Part shown: one piece after another, positions 24,319 through 33,139 of the stretch
Layout of the letters: every line of letters begins with the position of its first letter
Position numbering within the stretch: the stretch's first letter is position 1
DNA from: Clostridia bacterium
GTDB taxonomy: Bacteria > Bacteroidota > Bacteroidia > Bacteroidales > 4484-276
Assembly (NCBI GenBank): GCA_009928785.1
Contig: SABY01000017.1
Coordinates: 1 to 47,089, forward strand
Length of the DNA stretch: 47,089 nt
Direction of reading: 5' to 3'
Notes under the pieces: generated by a model
What the model saw: the letters and a program-made list of their open reading frames with translations, nothing else
What the model was told of the DNA's origin: nothing
Database searches by the model: none
Translations under genes and position numbers: made by a program

Positions 24319-24831
24319 AATGATGTAGAAAATCTTTTCGAGCGCAGCATGGTATTTTTTCCACGTGCCGCGTTTCACTACAAAAGTTAAGGGCTTTTCG
24401 GCGGTAAATATGGTGATCGTTGGTGGCTCCGTCGATCCTAAGACTGCCGCAAGCTCCTGGTAATCGATATCAGCGCTGTAGCGATGCACCCACCTTTTCT
24501 TTTTAAAGTCCACATACAACTTTTGGGCATGGCCAGCCGCCCGGTTATCACCGGCTGATAGCAGAATTGAGTCGGCCTGGGCAGGTTGTGGGGTGAGATA
24601 CGTAAAGTTGAAGAACGTGCTGTCGGTGCCCGGGCGATAGGTGATGTCGAAGGCAAATTCGCTGTGATCATCACTATTTTTAAAATCGGTATTGGGATAC
24701 AGAAAATACAAGTCGCCGCCTTCCTGGGTTCGATGCGTGTAATATTTCTCTAATTTCTGCCCCGAAACTTCGAACGATAAGCCAAATGCAATAAGGGCAA
24801 TGATTAACAGTCGGAACAACTTTTTATTCAT
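24289..24831 (-). CDS. Exported protein of unknown function
   Basis: 180 aa. Signal peptide (about 1-24, ending EVSGQ). The rest is soluble, with strands such as HSEFAFDITYRPGTDSTFFNFTY and a late motif PLTFVVKRGTWKKY. I do not recognise the family. It converges on the barrel gene with a 30-bp coding overlap, and its start is 93 bp from the TRL gene's stop, with the TRL terminator in between, so it has its own unit. Confidence 0.72.
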   Translation of the reverse strand: MNKKLFRLLIIALIAFGLSFEVSGQKLEKYYTHRTQEGGDLYFLYPNTDFKNSDDHSEFAFDITYRPGTDSTFFNFTYLTPQPAQADSILLSAGDNRAAGHAQKLYVDFKKKRWVHRYSADIDYQELAAVLGSTEPPTITIFTAEKPLTFVVKRGTWKKYHAALEKIFYIISENAEAESR

Positions 24832-24845
24832 AATTTTTTTTATAA

Positions 24846-24888
24846 AATAAAAATGGGAGAAACCCTTACAAGAAGCGCTCTCCCATTT
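24846..24888 (-). terminator. Rho-independent terminator of the TRL gene
   Basis: Inverted repeat AAATGGGAGA (24851-24860) / TCTCCCATTT (24879-24888), 18-nt loop, with A-rich DNA (24846-24853) giving the U-tract on the minus strand. It lies 36 bp past the TRL-family stop. Confidence 0.75.
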
Positions 24889-24924
24889 CTATGAAAATTA
24901 ATTTTTTAGCAAAAGTAAAAAATA

Positions 24925-25233
24925 CTATTCGCCATAAACCATTACGGTGAAAGTGGCATAAATGCCCAAAATACTGGTTGCCTGATAATCGACATGATGA
25001 ATTTTGGTGATGCCTGCCGAACGTGAAGCTGCCTCAACGCTGGCGTCGCCGGTAGCAACAATACCCAGGATACCGGTTGCTTTAGCGGTACCAACTTTGG
25101 TCGATCCGGTGTTGGAAGTTACCGCCATTGGGGCTTTAACATCGGTGTAAAGAAGACCTACCAGTGGTGCTGAGGTGAAAGCGCAGCTCGACATAAAGCC
25201 GGCAATCAGGATTAATGCAAGAAACTTTTTCAT
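24925..25233 (-). CDS. TRL-family small lipoprotein
   Basis: 102 aa. Lipoprotein signal with lipobox FMSSC (Cys17). The body is glycine/alanine-rich with GLLYTDVKAPMAVTSN, KVGTAKATGILGIVATGDAS and ITKIHHVDY, the pattern of the TRL (tRNA-locus) family of small exported proteins. Function is unknown. It is a single-gene unit with a terminator at 24846-24888. Nothing else is seen in 25234-25398. Confidence 0.82.
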   Translation of the reverse strand: MKKFLALILIAGFMSSCAFTSAPLVGLLYTDVKAPMAVTSNTGSTKVGTAKATGILGIVATGDASVEAASRSAGITKIHHVDYQATSILGIYATFTVMVYGE

Positions 25234-25398
25234 AAGTAATACTCCTTTTTTAAGTTAATAGATTTGATTTTTTAAATAAATGTTTTAATAAATGAGGTGC
25301 AAATATCCACTTTTTATAATACTTTGGACAAAGTTTCTCTTAAATTTTCTAAAAATCAAAATCAAAAACTCTCTCGCAGCCTGGCTTTCAATGAGTTT

Positions 25399-27267
25399 CT
25401 ACCGTTTCATTTTTTGTGGCCTGAGCATATTTTCCGGGTTAAGCATCGTTTCAAGCTCATCTTTTGTCATCAGACTTTGTTCGAGCACCAGATTATACAC
25501 ACTTTTGCCACTTTCGAGGGCATCTTTTGCCAGCTTATTAGCAACGTCGTAACCTAAAAAAGGCACCAACGCCGTTACCAGACCAATGCTGTTTTCGACC
25601 ATCTGGCGACAGCGCGCTTCGTTGGCGGTAATGCCATTGATGCAACGGTACATAAAGGTATTCATACCATTTTTGAGCATCTCGATGGATTCGAAAAGAC
25701 AGTGCACGATCACCGGCTCCATCACGTTGAGTTCGAGCTGACCGGCCTCGGCGGCAAGGGTTACGGTGAGGTCGTTGCCGATCACTTTAAAAGCTATCTG
25801 ATTGACCACTTCCGGAATTACAGGATTTACTTTGCCGGGCATAATAGAGCTTCCGGGCTGCATCGGTGGCAGATTGATTTCGTTAATGCCGGCGCGGGGG
25901 CCCGAAGAGAGCAACCGCAGGTCGTTGGAAATCTTGGATAGTTTTACAGCGAGGCGCTTTACGGCGGCCGAATACATTACAAAAGCGCCGGTATCCTGGG
26001 TGGCTTCTACCAGATTCTCGGCCAGCTCCAGATCCAAGCCGGTGATTTCACGAAGATGGACAATAACCTTATCGCTGTATTCCGGATCGCTATTGATGCC
26101 GGTGCCGATGGCCGTAGCGCCCATGTTTACTTCCAGAAAAAGGCGGGCATTCTGGTCGAGCCTTCCTATCTCTTCTTCGAGTGTAACGGCATAAGCCTCA
26201 AAAGCCTGACCCAAAGTCATTGGAACGGCATCCTGCAACTGGGTGCGCCCCATCTTGATGACATGGGCAAACTCGCGTGCCTTTTTGCGGAAAGCGGCAA
26301 TAAGATTCATCAGCACATTCACCAGGCGTTTGTTGCTGTTGATAAGCGCAATTTTTACAGCAGTAGGATACGCATCGTTGGTGGATTGCGACAGGTTGAC
26401 GTGGTTGTTGGGATGACAATATTCGTATTGACCTTTTTCGTGGCCCATAATTTCCAAAGCCCGGTTGGCGATCACTTCGTTGGCGTTCATGTTGGTGGAG
26501 GTGCCGGCGCCACCCTGAATGGTATCCACCGAAAAATGATAGATAAACCTGCCATTGATAATTTCGCGACAAGCCTGTTCGATGGCTTTGGTTACAGGAG
26601 CTTCGAGCAACCCCAGGTCGAAGTTGGTGCGTGCTGCGCCCAGCTTAACCATTGCCAGGGCTTCCACCAGGCGGTGATAAAAGTTGAGCGTAACGCCGCT
26701 GATATGAAAATTCTCAAGGGCGCGCAGTGTTTGCACGCCGTAATAAGCTTCGTAGGGCACTTCGCGTTCGCCCAATAAATCGTGCTCTGTACGCGTGCGC
26801 CCCGATTCGTATTGCGCCGCCGAGTTCACCACGTGTGCATTGGCCTGACGCATACGCCGTGAGATGACGCGTGCAATATTTGAAAATATTTTGAGCGCAA
26901 TGGCGCCATGGTCAGCAAAAAATTCCTTGTGAACGATGTAAACTTCTACGTCAGTGATCGTCCGTGCCGAGGTGGAGTGCGGTGAATCATCGGTGAGCGA
27001 TCCTTCGCCCAAAAAATCGGATGGGCCAAATATAGTAAGCCGTTTTTCGTGATTCTCGTCGGTGTTTTTGAGCAATTCCACCTGTCCGCTGCTAATGAGG
27101 TAAATATTTTCGCGGGGCGAATTCTCAACAAAAAGGCTCTCACCTTCTGCTATCGAAGCCAGCTTAAGATGTTCGGATACCGTTTGCATCTCCTGATCAT
27201 CCAAGCCTTTGAACAACTCGATTTTTTTGATAAAATCAATGCGATTGACTTTGTCTTTACTTTTCAT
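25399..27267 (-). CDS. aspA: Aspartate ammonia-lyase with N-terminal cyclic-nucleotide-like domain
   Basis: 622 aa, against about 470 for ordinary AspA. Residues about 12-140 form a CRP-type cyclic-nucleotide-binding fold (SGQVELL, FLGEGSLTDD). Residues about 155-615 are a full aspartase: TEHDLLGEREVP, the SSTN-like GTSTNMNANEV, NLSQSTNDAYPTA and the signature GSSIMPGKVNP (472-482). The lyase interconverts aspartate and fumarate plus ammonia, feeding fumarate respiration in anaerobes. In the sensor the arginine that normally follows the GE motif and grips the cyclic phosphate appears to be His97, so the ligand may not be cAMP. A promoter lies at 27318-27346. Confidence 0.93.
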   Translation of the reverse strand: MKSKDKVNRIDFIKKIELFKGLDDQEMQTVSEHLKLASIAEGESLFVENSPRENIYLISSGQVELLKNTDENHEKRLTIFGPSDFLGEGSLTDDSPHSTSARTITDVEVYIVHKEFFADHGAIALKIFSNIARVISRRMRQANAHVVNSAAQYESGRTRTEHDLLGEREVPYEAYYGVQTLRALENFHISGVTLNFYHRLVEALAMVKLGAARTNFDLGLLEAPVTKAIEQACREIINGRFIYHFSVDTIQGGAGTSTNMNANEVIANRALEIMGHEKGQYEYCHPNNHVNLSQSTNDAYPTAVKIALINSNKRLVNVLMNLIAAFRKKAREFAHVIKMGRTQLQDAVPMTLGQAFEAYAVTLEEEIGRLDQNARLFLEVNMGATAIGTGINSDPEYSDKVIVHLREITGLDLELAENLVEATQDTGAFVMYSAAVKRLAVKLSKISNDLRLLSSGPRAGINEINLPPMQPGSSIMPGKVNPVIPEVVNQIAFKVIGNDLTVTLAAEAGQLELNVMEPVIVHCLFESIEMLKNGMNTFMYRCINGITANEARCRQMVENSIGLVTALVPFLGYDVANKLAKDALESGKSVYNLVLEQSLMTKDELETMLNPENMLRPQKMKR

Positions 27268-27317
27268 ACTTCTGATTTTATTTAATTTTTAAAAACAATA
27301 TCTAAATGAAAACAAAG

Positions 27318-27346
27318 CAAAAGTAGCCCTTAAACCTCTGTGACAA
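27318..27346 (-). promoter_or_regulatory. Promoter of the aspA fusion gene
   Basis: Minus strand TTG (27346-27344), an 18-nt spacer, and TACTTTTG (27325-27318). The expected start is near 27311, giving a leader of about 44 nt. The rest of the 295-bp gap 27268-27562 shows nothing I can name. Confidence 0.55.
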
Positions 27347-27562
27347 GCGGCCTCGGCTAACACAACCTTACCTTGCAACGACAAGTAATAACTTGTAATG
27401 CAGCTTTTGAATAAATATGAATAAACAATGATTTGTTTTGTCATGAGTCGTCAAAATGAGGACGAAAATGCAGGGAAAAAAATCCTGTCGAAACAACCGG
27501 GAAAAACATTTAGCAGACTCACGTGGTTAGTAGTGACAATATTTTTATAAAAACCAACGCGT

Positions 27563-28162
27563 ATGTCGATCATCGAAAAAGCTGAACAAGCTGTTGTTGA
27601 TTTTTTTGGTAAACACAACCACCAGGAGCTGCATTATCATAACCTGCTACATACGCAAAATGTAGTAATGGCCACCCGGCTCATAGCAAACCATTGTCGG
27701 ATTTCGGCTGCCAAGCTCGAAAAATTGTTGGTGGCTGCCTGGTTTCACGACACAGGTTACCTGCTCTCGCGCCACAACCACGAAGACGGGGGCAAACTGC
27801 TGGCTACCGAATTCCTGCAGCAGCAGCAGGTAAGCCAGGAATATATCCATACGGTAACATCGTGCATCGAAGCCACCCGGATACCACAGCATCCGCACAA
27901 TGTGCTCGAAGAGATACTTTGCGATGCCGATCTGTACCACGTTTCGCTGGATAGCTTTTGTGAAGAAACGCGCTGGTTTTGGGATGAACTCTCAGCCATC
28001 AACGGCGACACTTTCGAGGAAAACAAATACATGTTGCACACGCTCAGCTTTTTTGAAGCGCATCATTTCAAAACCGATTACGGAAAACAATATCTGGAGC
28101 CTGGCAAACAAAAGAACATGGAAATCATACGCTCAAAGCTGGCAGAAGGAAGCAGTAGATAA
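27563..28162 (+). CDS. HD-domain phosphohydrolase
   Basis: 199 aa, soluble. HD-fold metal ligands: His30 in HNLLHTQNV, the doublet His62-Asp63 in AWFHDTGYLL, and Asp121/Asp123 in LCDADLYH. Such small HD proteins hydrolyse nucleotides or cyclic nucleotides, but the substrate is not readable here. It stands alone between two minus-strand units and converges on the AtpI-like gene. Confidence 0.88.
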   Translation: MSIIEKAEQAVVDFFGKHNHQELHYHNLLHTQNVVMATRLIANHCRISAAKLEKLLVAAWFHDTGYLLSRHNHEDGGKLLATEFLQQQQVSQEYIHTVTSCIEATRIPQHPHNVLEEILCDADLYHVSLDSFCEETRWFWDELSAINGDTFEENKYMLHTLSFFEAHHFKTDYGKQYLEPGKQKNMEIIRSKLAEGSSR

Positions 28163-28213
28163 GCAGCGGACAGGTTTCAGTGGGCAGTTTTTCTGAAGCG
28201 TGGTATCTGCCGC

Positions 28214-28627
28214 CTACTTCCCTTTCAGTTTGTGTTGTGTCCGCCGGAGGCTGATTACTTCGAGCGGAGTAAATATGAAATAAAGAATGAGGAAGGCAAA
28301 AATGAAATTGACGGCGTCGCTTCGGTTTATTAACGAATAAACAACAATTATCACCAAAAATAACAACAGCTTGAAGCCCGTAGAAAGTAAGGCAACATTT
28401 ACAAATGCAGCCGTTCGGCTTTGTGTGGATTTTATTTGTAAAAAATAAACGAAATTGGAACTTACAACAAAAAATAGCAGTAGCCAGGGGATGGCCGGCG
28501 AAAAATGATGGGTCAGAGAAGTGTTGCGTGCCACAGCGTAAACTATTCCAATGACAGCGGCTACTGCCAGCGTAGTAACAAGAAATCGGCGCGTTGCCGC
28601 GCGAATAAGCGGGTGGGTGTCGGTCAT
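28214..28627 (-). CDS. Small four-helix membrane protein, AtpI-like position
   Basis: 137 aa from ATG 28627 (MTDTHPLIRA). Four hydrophobic helices (about 14-30, 38-56, 68-90, 95-115) and a basic tail. It overlaps the AtpZ stop by 4 bp. In many Bacteroidota the same order (porW, bactofilin, AtpZ, a small membrane protein) leads into atpB, so I read it as the AtpI-like helper of F-type ATP synthase assembly. Here no atp genes follow: an HD gene converges from the other side. Confidence 0.72.
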   Translation of the reverse strand: MTDTHPLIRAATRRFLVTTLAVAAVIGIVYAVARNTSLTHHFSPAIPWLLLFFVVSSNFVYFLQIKSTQSRTAAFVNVALLSTGFKLLLFLVIIVVYSLINRSDAVNFIFAFLILYFIFTPLEVISLRRTQHKLKGK

Positions 28628-28839
28628 CGGGTGAAGTCTTTGATGGCGTGATAAATTGCAATGGCCATGGCAAGGGTGGAAAAGATGAGAAGAAAAACAG
28701 GGATGCGGTTGCCCATCCATTGGTCGAGTTTGTAGCCACCAAAAACGCCGGCAGCAATTATTACCAGCATTTGTATGCCGATGCTCGAATATTTGATGAA
28801 ACTATCGTATTGCTTCTTCTCTTTTTTTAATTTCTTCAT
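28624..28839 (-). CDS. atpZ: AtpZ/AtpI-family protein
   Basis: 71 aa from ATG 28839. Charged start KKLKKEKKQYDSF, then two helices (about 18-38 and 43-65) with GGYKLDQWMG between, the pattern of AtpZ/AtpI, which is linked to ATP synthase c-ring assembly or Mg/Ca handling. Its 5' end overlaps the bactofilin 3' end by 38 bp and its 3' end overlaps the next gene by 4 bp, so the three are one coupled unit. Confidence 0.85.
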   Translation of the reverse strand: MKKLKKEKKQYDSFIKYSSIGIQMLVIIAAGVFGGYKLDQWMGNRIPVFLLIFSTLAMAIAIYHAIKDFTR

Positions 28840-29218
28840 GGTGTACCGGTAGTTCAAACTCCTCGTCTTCGGGGATATCATTCATGTTGCATGAACCGGT
28901 AAACCTGGCGCCGGGTTCTATGGCCAGCTTGGTCACGAAAATGTCGCCGGTGAGTTTGGCCGAAGCCTTGAGCGTCAGCAATTCGTGCACTACCACTTTG
29001 GCTTTTATTATGCCGCTAAAGTCGGCGTTCTGACAAATGATTTCTCCTTCTACTTTCCCCGACGCTCCTATTACTACTTTCCCTTTGCTGTTGATGCTGC
29101 CCAGCAAATGCCCGTCGATACGGTAGTCGCCGTTCGATTTGATGTCGCCTTTTATGGTAGTGCCGTTGCCCAGAAAGTTGATGGAGGGCGCACTTTCGGC
29201 AATATTATTTTTTCCCAT
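28802..29218 (-). CDS. Bactofilin (polymer-forming cytoskeletal protein)
   Basis: 138 aa. Central right-handed beta-helix of ~100 residues with the bactofilin pattern: GTTIKGDIKSNGDYRIDGHLLGSI, GKVVIGASGKVEGEIICQNAD, repeating every ~18 residues. Short charged tails lie on both sides. Bactofilins self-assemble without nucleotide and anchor envelope enzymes. It sits between porW and atpZ, an arrangement often kept in this phylum. Confidence 0.93.
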   Translation of the reverse strand: MGKNNIAESAPSINFLGNGTTIKGDIKSNGDYRIDGHLLGSINSKGKVVIGASGKVEGEIICQNADFSGIIKAKVVVHELLTLKASAKLTGDIFVTKLAIEPGARFTGSCNMNDIPEDEEFELPVHHEEIKKREEAIR

Positions 29219-29348
29219 GATGCCCGTTTCTTTTATTTTCGGAATAGCACGCGAAAGTACATTTTTTCAAAAATCTAAGCGCGCCTTTGTTTATAGTTCA
29301 GCGATGAAACTGTTGGTTTTTACAGGTAATCACCCATTTCCATGATAT

Positions 29349-32066
29349 TTATTCGCCGGTAGTTTTGTTGAGATAAGTTCGATTAAAAAACTTGTAATAG
29401 TCTTCGATATTTTTTTCGCGATAAAAAATCGGATAGTTATCCACCGAAATGGTAAAGATGCTTTTTTCGGCATCTTGAAATTGCGTATTAACATAGTCGC
29501 TGTCGAGCACAGCCCGATAGTAGTTTAATGCCCTTTCAGCGCTCTCGAAATTACCCACCGTGATCATTTGTATGTCGTTCATAAAAACGATGCTGTTGAT
29601 TTTGAGCTGTTGGGTAATAAAATATTTGGTGTTAAAATCCGAAAGCCGAATTTTTAGTGCATTGATGTTGGTGCGCGAACCGTCAACCAGCGCCATAAAG
29701 AAATGCACCGATTGCGGGTTGTTGGTGTAAAGTGACGAAAAGGCTTCGGTTTCTTCCACAGGTTTTCCGGTGCTGTCGCGAGCAATGGTGGTTTCCTGCA
29801 GCACCATCTTTCCGGTTTCGTCGGGGCGTAGCCGGTTAAGAATATCCTGGGCGAGTGGTTTCACTTCGCTTTCGGGATAGGTTGTCACCAAATATTGTAG
29901 CGAGCTGGCCAGTGTGTCGAGGTTTTGTACCTGCCCCAGCGACATGGCTTTCAAAAATTCAAATTTGCTCAGCAGGTCGCTTTCCTGGTATTTCTCTACG
30001 GCTTCGTTATAGTTATTAATAACCAGATAAAACTGGTTGTTCATGTAGGCGCTGTAAGTATTTTGATACAGTGTGGAGGCTGCGTTGCGCTGCGCCTGCA
30101 GCACCAGGTTGTAGTTGGGATCGATGATGATTTTGGCGTAATCGCTTTCGGGGAAGTCCCGCACTATCAATTGCCGGTAATATTCGGCGCGCTCAGCATT
30201 GGGAAGCTCTTCGTTGTTTTTGTAGAGTTGGTAATAAATCTGCAATTTGTGCTCGTGCTCCGGGAATTTCGATAGCAGCGTTTCAAAAGCCTCAATCGAC
30301 TTGGCGTTATCTTTCAGGCCATCTTTGTAAATGTACCCGATGTTGAAATAAGCCTCTTCGATGAGGGCGTTGGAGGCAGCCATTTTTTCTTCGGTCATTG
30401 GCAAGTCCTGCAAGTAAAATTCACGACTTTTAGGATCTGTGACCACAGCCACGGCGGTGCTGTCGGCGCCCAGCGAATCGGCCTGAGCCATTTCTACCTC
30501 TTCCTCAAACTCGGCAACTATCTGTTTGTTGCTTAGGCGCCACAGGTCTTCGAGCTTACGCCGTCCCCATTTTTTCTGAAATTCGGTAAAACCAAAACTT
30601 ACTGCCTGCGGATTAGAAAAATACCACCCGCCGGTTTGCTGCATGCTCCGGTTTTCCTGGCGGCTGGTTTGCTCCAGCATCGAGAGCGTCTGGCGGCGTT
30701 CGGTTTCTTCTTCGCGCTCGCGCGCTTCTTGTTCGGCTATCTTTTTTATCAACTCATCGAGGATGGCATTACGCTTATCATCGGGCATGGTGGCCATGCG
30801 TTGCAAACTGTCCTGCATAGCAATGCTCTGCAGATTGGTAATAAGATCGGTAAGCACATCGGTTTTGTCGCGAATGGCTTTATAATTCGGGAAATCTTCG
30901 GGCAGAAACTGCATCGCAGTATCATAATAGGCTTGCGCCAACGGGTAGTTGGGCTGCTCAAAATGCAATTCGGCCAGGTCGAGCGACGAAACAGATTTCT
31001 GATAATCGTTCTCCACACTCGAAGCTACCGACAGCGTAAGGTATTCCATACCTTTGTCGATCTGGCCATCCTTGAGATAAATCTCAGCCAGTGCATAATA
31101 AACCTGATCGTAATACTCTTCGTTTTTGCTGTCGCGCAGCATCTTGTTCAGCTTTTTCACAATGGCGCTCCGGTTGCTCGACTTTGCACTATAGGTCTTG
31201 GCAAGGTTTATTTTGGCATTAAACGACATCTCATAACTCGGATTTTTGCGAATTACCAGATTGTAAAGCTTGGCGGCCTCATTCATCTCGCCCAATTCCT
31301 GATAAATCTGCGCCAGGATAAAACGCAGCCGGTTGCGGTCTTTCTTGTTGCGATTGAGTTCGATGGCGCGTTGCAGATATTTTATGGCCTTATCGTATTT
31401 CTGTTGCAGGATGTAATGATTGGCATAAACTTTCACGAAATCTTTTTCAAGGCTGGCCGGCGCTTCGCCTTTTTTAAGGCTGCTGTTGAGGTTGTCGAGA
31501 ATGGTTACTGATTTCTCAAATTCTTTGTTTTGGTTATAGGTGCGTGCCAGCCACAGTTCGGCCTGGTAGCGGCTGTCTTCCTGGCTAAATCGGTTGGTTA
31601 CAAATTCGAAGGTTCGCCGTGCGTTGGGGAACTCCTTTTTATAAAGGTATGCTTTGCCAATGAGCAGATAGCTGTCGTCGATCCAGCGCACATACTCTTT
31701 ACGCTTAAAATACATCGAATGTCGCTGAATCACCTTCGAGGACTTCTCGATGGCTCTGTCCATATTGGGCACTACCGACTGGGCGTCCTGCTGCGATCCA
31801 TATTTGTAAACCGGCAGCACGCTGGTGTAATTGTCCTTTACGTTTTTGTCGAGCGTGCGCACACCTTCTTTGAAGCTTTCGTTGCCGTTCCAAAAGGCGT
31901 TGTAGTGCGCCGTCAGGTTATGATAGGTTCGGCGTGTAAAGGTGTTTTTTTTGGTAGAACACGAATTTACAACTATCGACACAGCCAACCAGCCAATGAC
32001 GAAGACCGCAAATTTTGTCCTGACAGCGATAGCACGAGAAGGAAATATGATCGGCCGCTTTTTCAA
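29349..32066 (-). CDS. porW: T9SS lipoprotein PorW/SprE
   Basis: About 905 aa from TTG 32066; an ATG at 32180 would add 38 residues that break the signal. From the TTG the protein opens MKKRPIIFPSRAIAV, then a hydrophobic stretch and lipobox VVNSC (Cys36). TPR-type helix pairs fill about 110-450 (YDKAIKYLQRAIELN, GEMNEAAKLYNLVI, KDGQIDKGMEYL), followed by a QE-rich stretch, more TPRs and a C-terminal domain. PorW/SprE links the PorKN ring to the Sov translocon and is needed for T9SS secretion and, where present, gliding. It is followed by bactofilin and atpZ in one direction. Confidence 0.92.
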   Translation of the reverse strand: MKKRPIIFPSRAIAVRTKFAVFVIGWLAVSIVVNSCSTKKNTFTRRTYHNLTAHYNAFWNGNESFKEGVRTLDKNVKDNYTSVLPVYKYGSQQDAQSVVPNMDRAIEKSSKVIQRHSMYFKRKEYVRWIDDSYLLIGKAYLYKKEFPNARRTFEFVTNRFSQEDSRYQAELWLARTYNQNKEFEKSVTILDNLNSSLKKGEAPASLEKDFVKVYANHYILQQKYDKAIKYLQRAIELNRNKKDRNRLRFILAQIYQELGEMNEAAKLYNLVIRKNPSYEMSFNAKINLAKTYSAKSSNRSAIVKKLNKMLRDSKNEEYYDQVYYALAEIYLKDGQIDKGMEYLTLSVASSVENDYQKSVSSLDLAELHFEQPNYPLAQAYYDTAMQFLPEDFPNYKAIRDKTDVLTDLITNLQSIAMQDSLQRMATMPDDKRNAILDELIKKIAEQEAREREEETERRQTLSMLEQTSRQENRSMQQTGGWYFSNPQAVSFGFTEFQKKWGRRKLEDLWRLSNKQIVAEFEEEVEMAQADSLGADSTAVAVVTDPKSREFYLQDLPMTEEKMAASNALIEEAYFNIGYIYKDGLKDNAKSIEAFETLLSKFPEHEHKLQIYYQLYKNNEELPNAERAEYYRQLIVRDFPESDYAKIIIDPNYNLVLQAQRNAASTLYQNTYSAYMNNQFYLVINNYNEAVEKYQESDLLSKFEFLKAMSLGQVQNLDTLASSLQYLVTTYPESEVKPLAQDILNRLRPDETGKMVLQETTIARDSTGKPVEETEAFSSLYTNNPQSVHFFMALVDGSRTNINALKIRLSDFNTKYFITQQLKINSIVFMNDIQMITVGNFESAERALNYYRAVLDSDYVNTQFQDAEKSIFTISVDNYPIFYREKNIEDYYKFFNRTYLNKTTGE

Positions 32067-32206
32067 ATTCCTGATACTGATAATTTTTAAAAAAAATATG
32101 ACGCCACTGAATGGGTTAATTAACTGCCATTCGTCAAAAATATTATTTAACAAATCAAAAGCGCGATATTTGCCGCCCATTCGTTATTAGGAAAAAATTT
32201 ATAAAA

Positions 32207-33088
32207 TTGAAAAAATACCGCAGACGCATAAAGCAACCCGGCCGGTTAAGGCACAAATACAAGCTGGTGCTGATGGATGCCGATTCTTTTGAAGAGAAAT
32301 TTTCGTTTCGCCTGACGCGGCTTGGCGTGTTTTCAGTTGCAGGGGCATTGGTCATCATGTTGGTTTTTATCACCATTTATCTGGTGGCTTTCACCGCTTT
32401 GCGCGAATACATTCCCGGCTATGCCGATGTGAACATGCCCAAGCGCGTGTATGTGCTGCAGCAGAGAGCCGATTCACTCGAAACCATTTTCCGGCAGCAG
32501 AGTCTTTACATTACCAACCTGCGACAAGTATTGCAAGGAAAAGAAGTTTCGGATGCCCCCCCACCCGATCAACTTGAATACCCAACGAACTACGACACCA
32601 TTACCATGACCATTTCGCCGGAAGACTCACTTTTGCGCGCCGAATATGAGATGCAAAGCAAATACAACCTTAACCAGAATCAGCCGCGCAGCTACAGCTA
32701 CGTGCCGGCCAACCTGGGAAACATGAATTTTTTCCCGCCCATCAAGGGCATTGTCACCCGATCGTTCGACAGCAAACTCGATCATTATGGTGTGGATATA
32801 GTGGCCAAGAGCAATTCGGCGATTAAAGCTGTATTGGATGGCACAGTAATTTTCTCCGACTGGACACTCGAAACCGGTTACATCATCGGGTTGCAGCACA
32901 AAAATAATCTGGTTTCCGTTTACAAGCACAATTCAAGCTTGCTCAAGCAGGAGGGCGCCTATGTAAAAGCCGGCGAAACGATTTCCATCGTCGGGGCGTC
33001 AGGCGAGCTAAGTACAGGCCCTCACCTGCATTTCGAATTATGGCACAACGGCACTCCCGTCAATCCGGAAGAATTCATTGCTTTTTAG
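32207..33088 (+). CDS. M23-family (LytM) peptidase, membrane-anchored
   Basis: 293 aa; TTG start at 32207 (TTG-AAA-AAA-TAC). Basic N-terminus, one membrane helix (about 39-62), a coiled linker (80-115), and a C-terminal M23 domain with intact zinc ligands His193 and Asp197 (DHYGVD) and HLH at 273-275, plus His241. It should cut peptide cross-links in peptidoglycan or activate other hydrolases. It is divergent from porW and lies 51 bp before dxr. Confidence 0.92.
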   Translation: MKKYRRRIKQPGRLRHKYKLVLMDADSFEEKFSFRLTRLGVFSVAGALVIMLVFITIYLVAFTALREYIPGYADVNMPKRVYVLQQRADSLETIFRQQSLYITNLRQVLQGKEVSDAPPPDQLEYPTNYDTITMTISPEDSLLRAEYEMQSKYNLNQNQPRSYSYVPANLGNMNFFPPIKGIVTRSFDSKLDHYGVDIVAKSNSAIKAVLDGTVIFSDWTLETGYIIGLQHKNNLVSVYKHNSSLLKQEGAYVKAGETISIVGASGELSTGPHLHFELWHNGTPVNPEEFIAF

Positions 33089-33103
33089 TTGTTTCATAAT
33101 CCT

Positions 33104-33111
33104 TACTTTTG
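33104..33111 (+). promoter_or_regulatory. Candidate -7 box (TACTTTTG) of dxr
   Basis: TACTTTTG lies 28 bp before the TTG start at 33140 and inside the longer frame that begins at 33089, which argues against the longer start. No TTG at the exact -33 distance (nearest spacing is 23 nt). Confidence 0.5.
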
Positions 33112-33139
33112 CAGCCGCAAAAAAAATCCGCGGACAATT

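Noticed and set aside
32067..32180. Longer start for porW (ATG at 32180)
   Set aside because: Puts 38 extra residues before the lipoprotein signal and leaves almost no room before the divergent M23 gene; kept only as an alternative.
33089..33139. Longer start for dxr (TTG at 33089)
   Set aside because: Adds residues unlike the family and contains the -7 box; TTG 33140 gives the normal MKKQLAILGSTG start.
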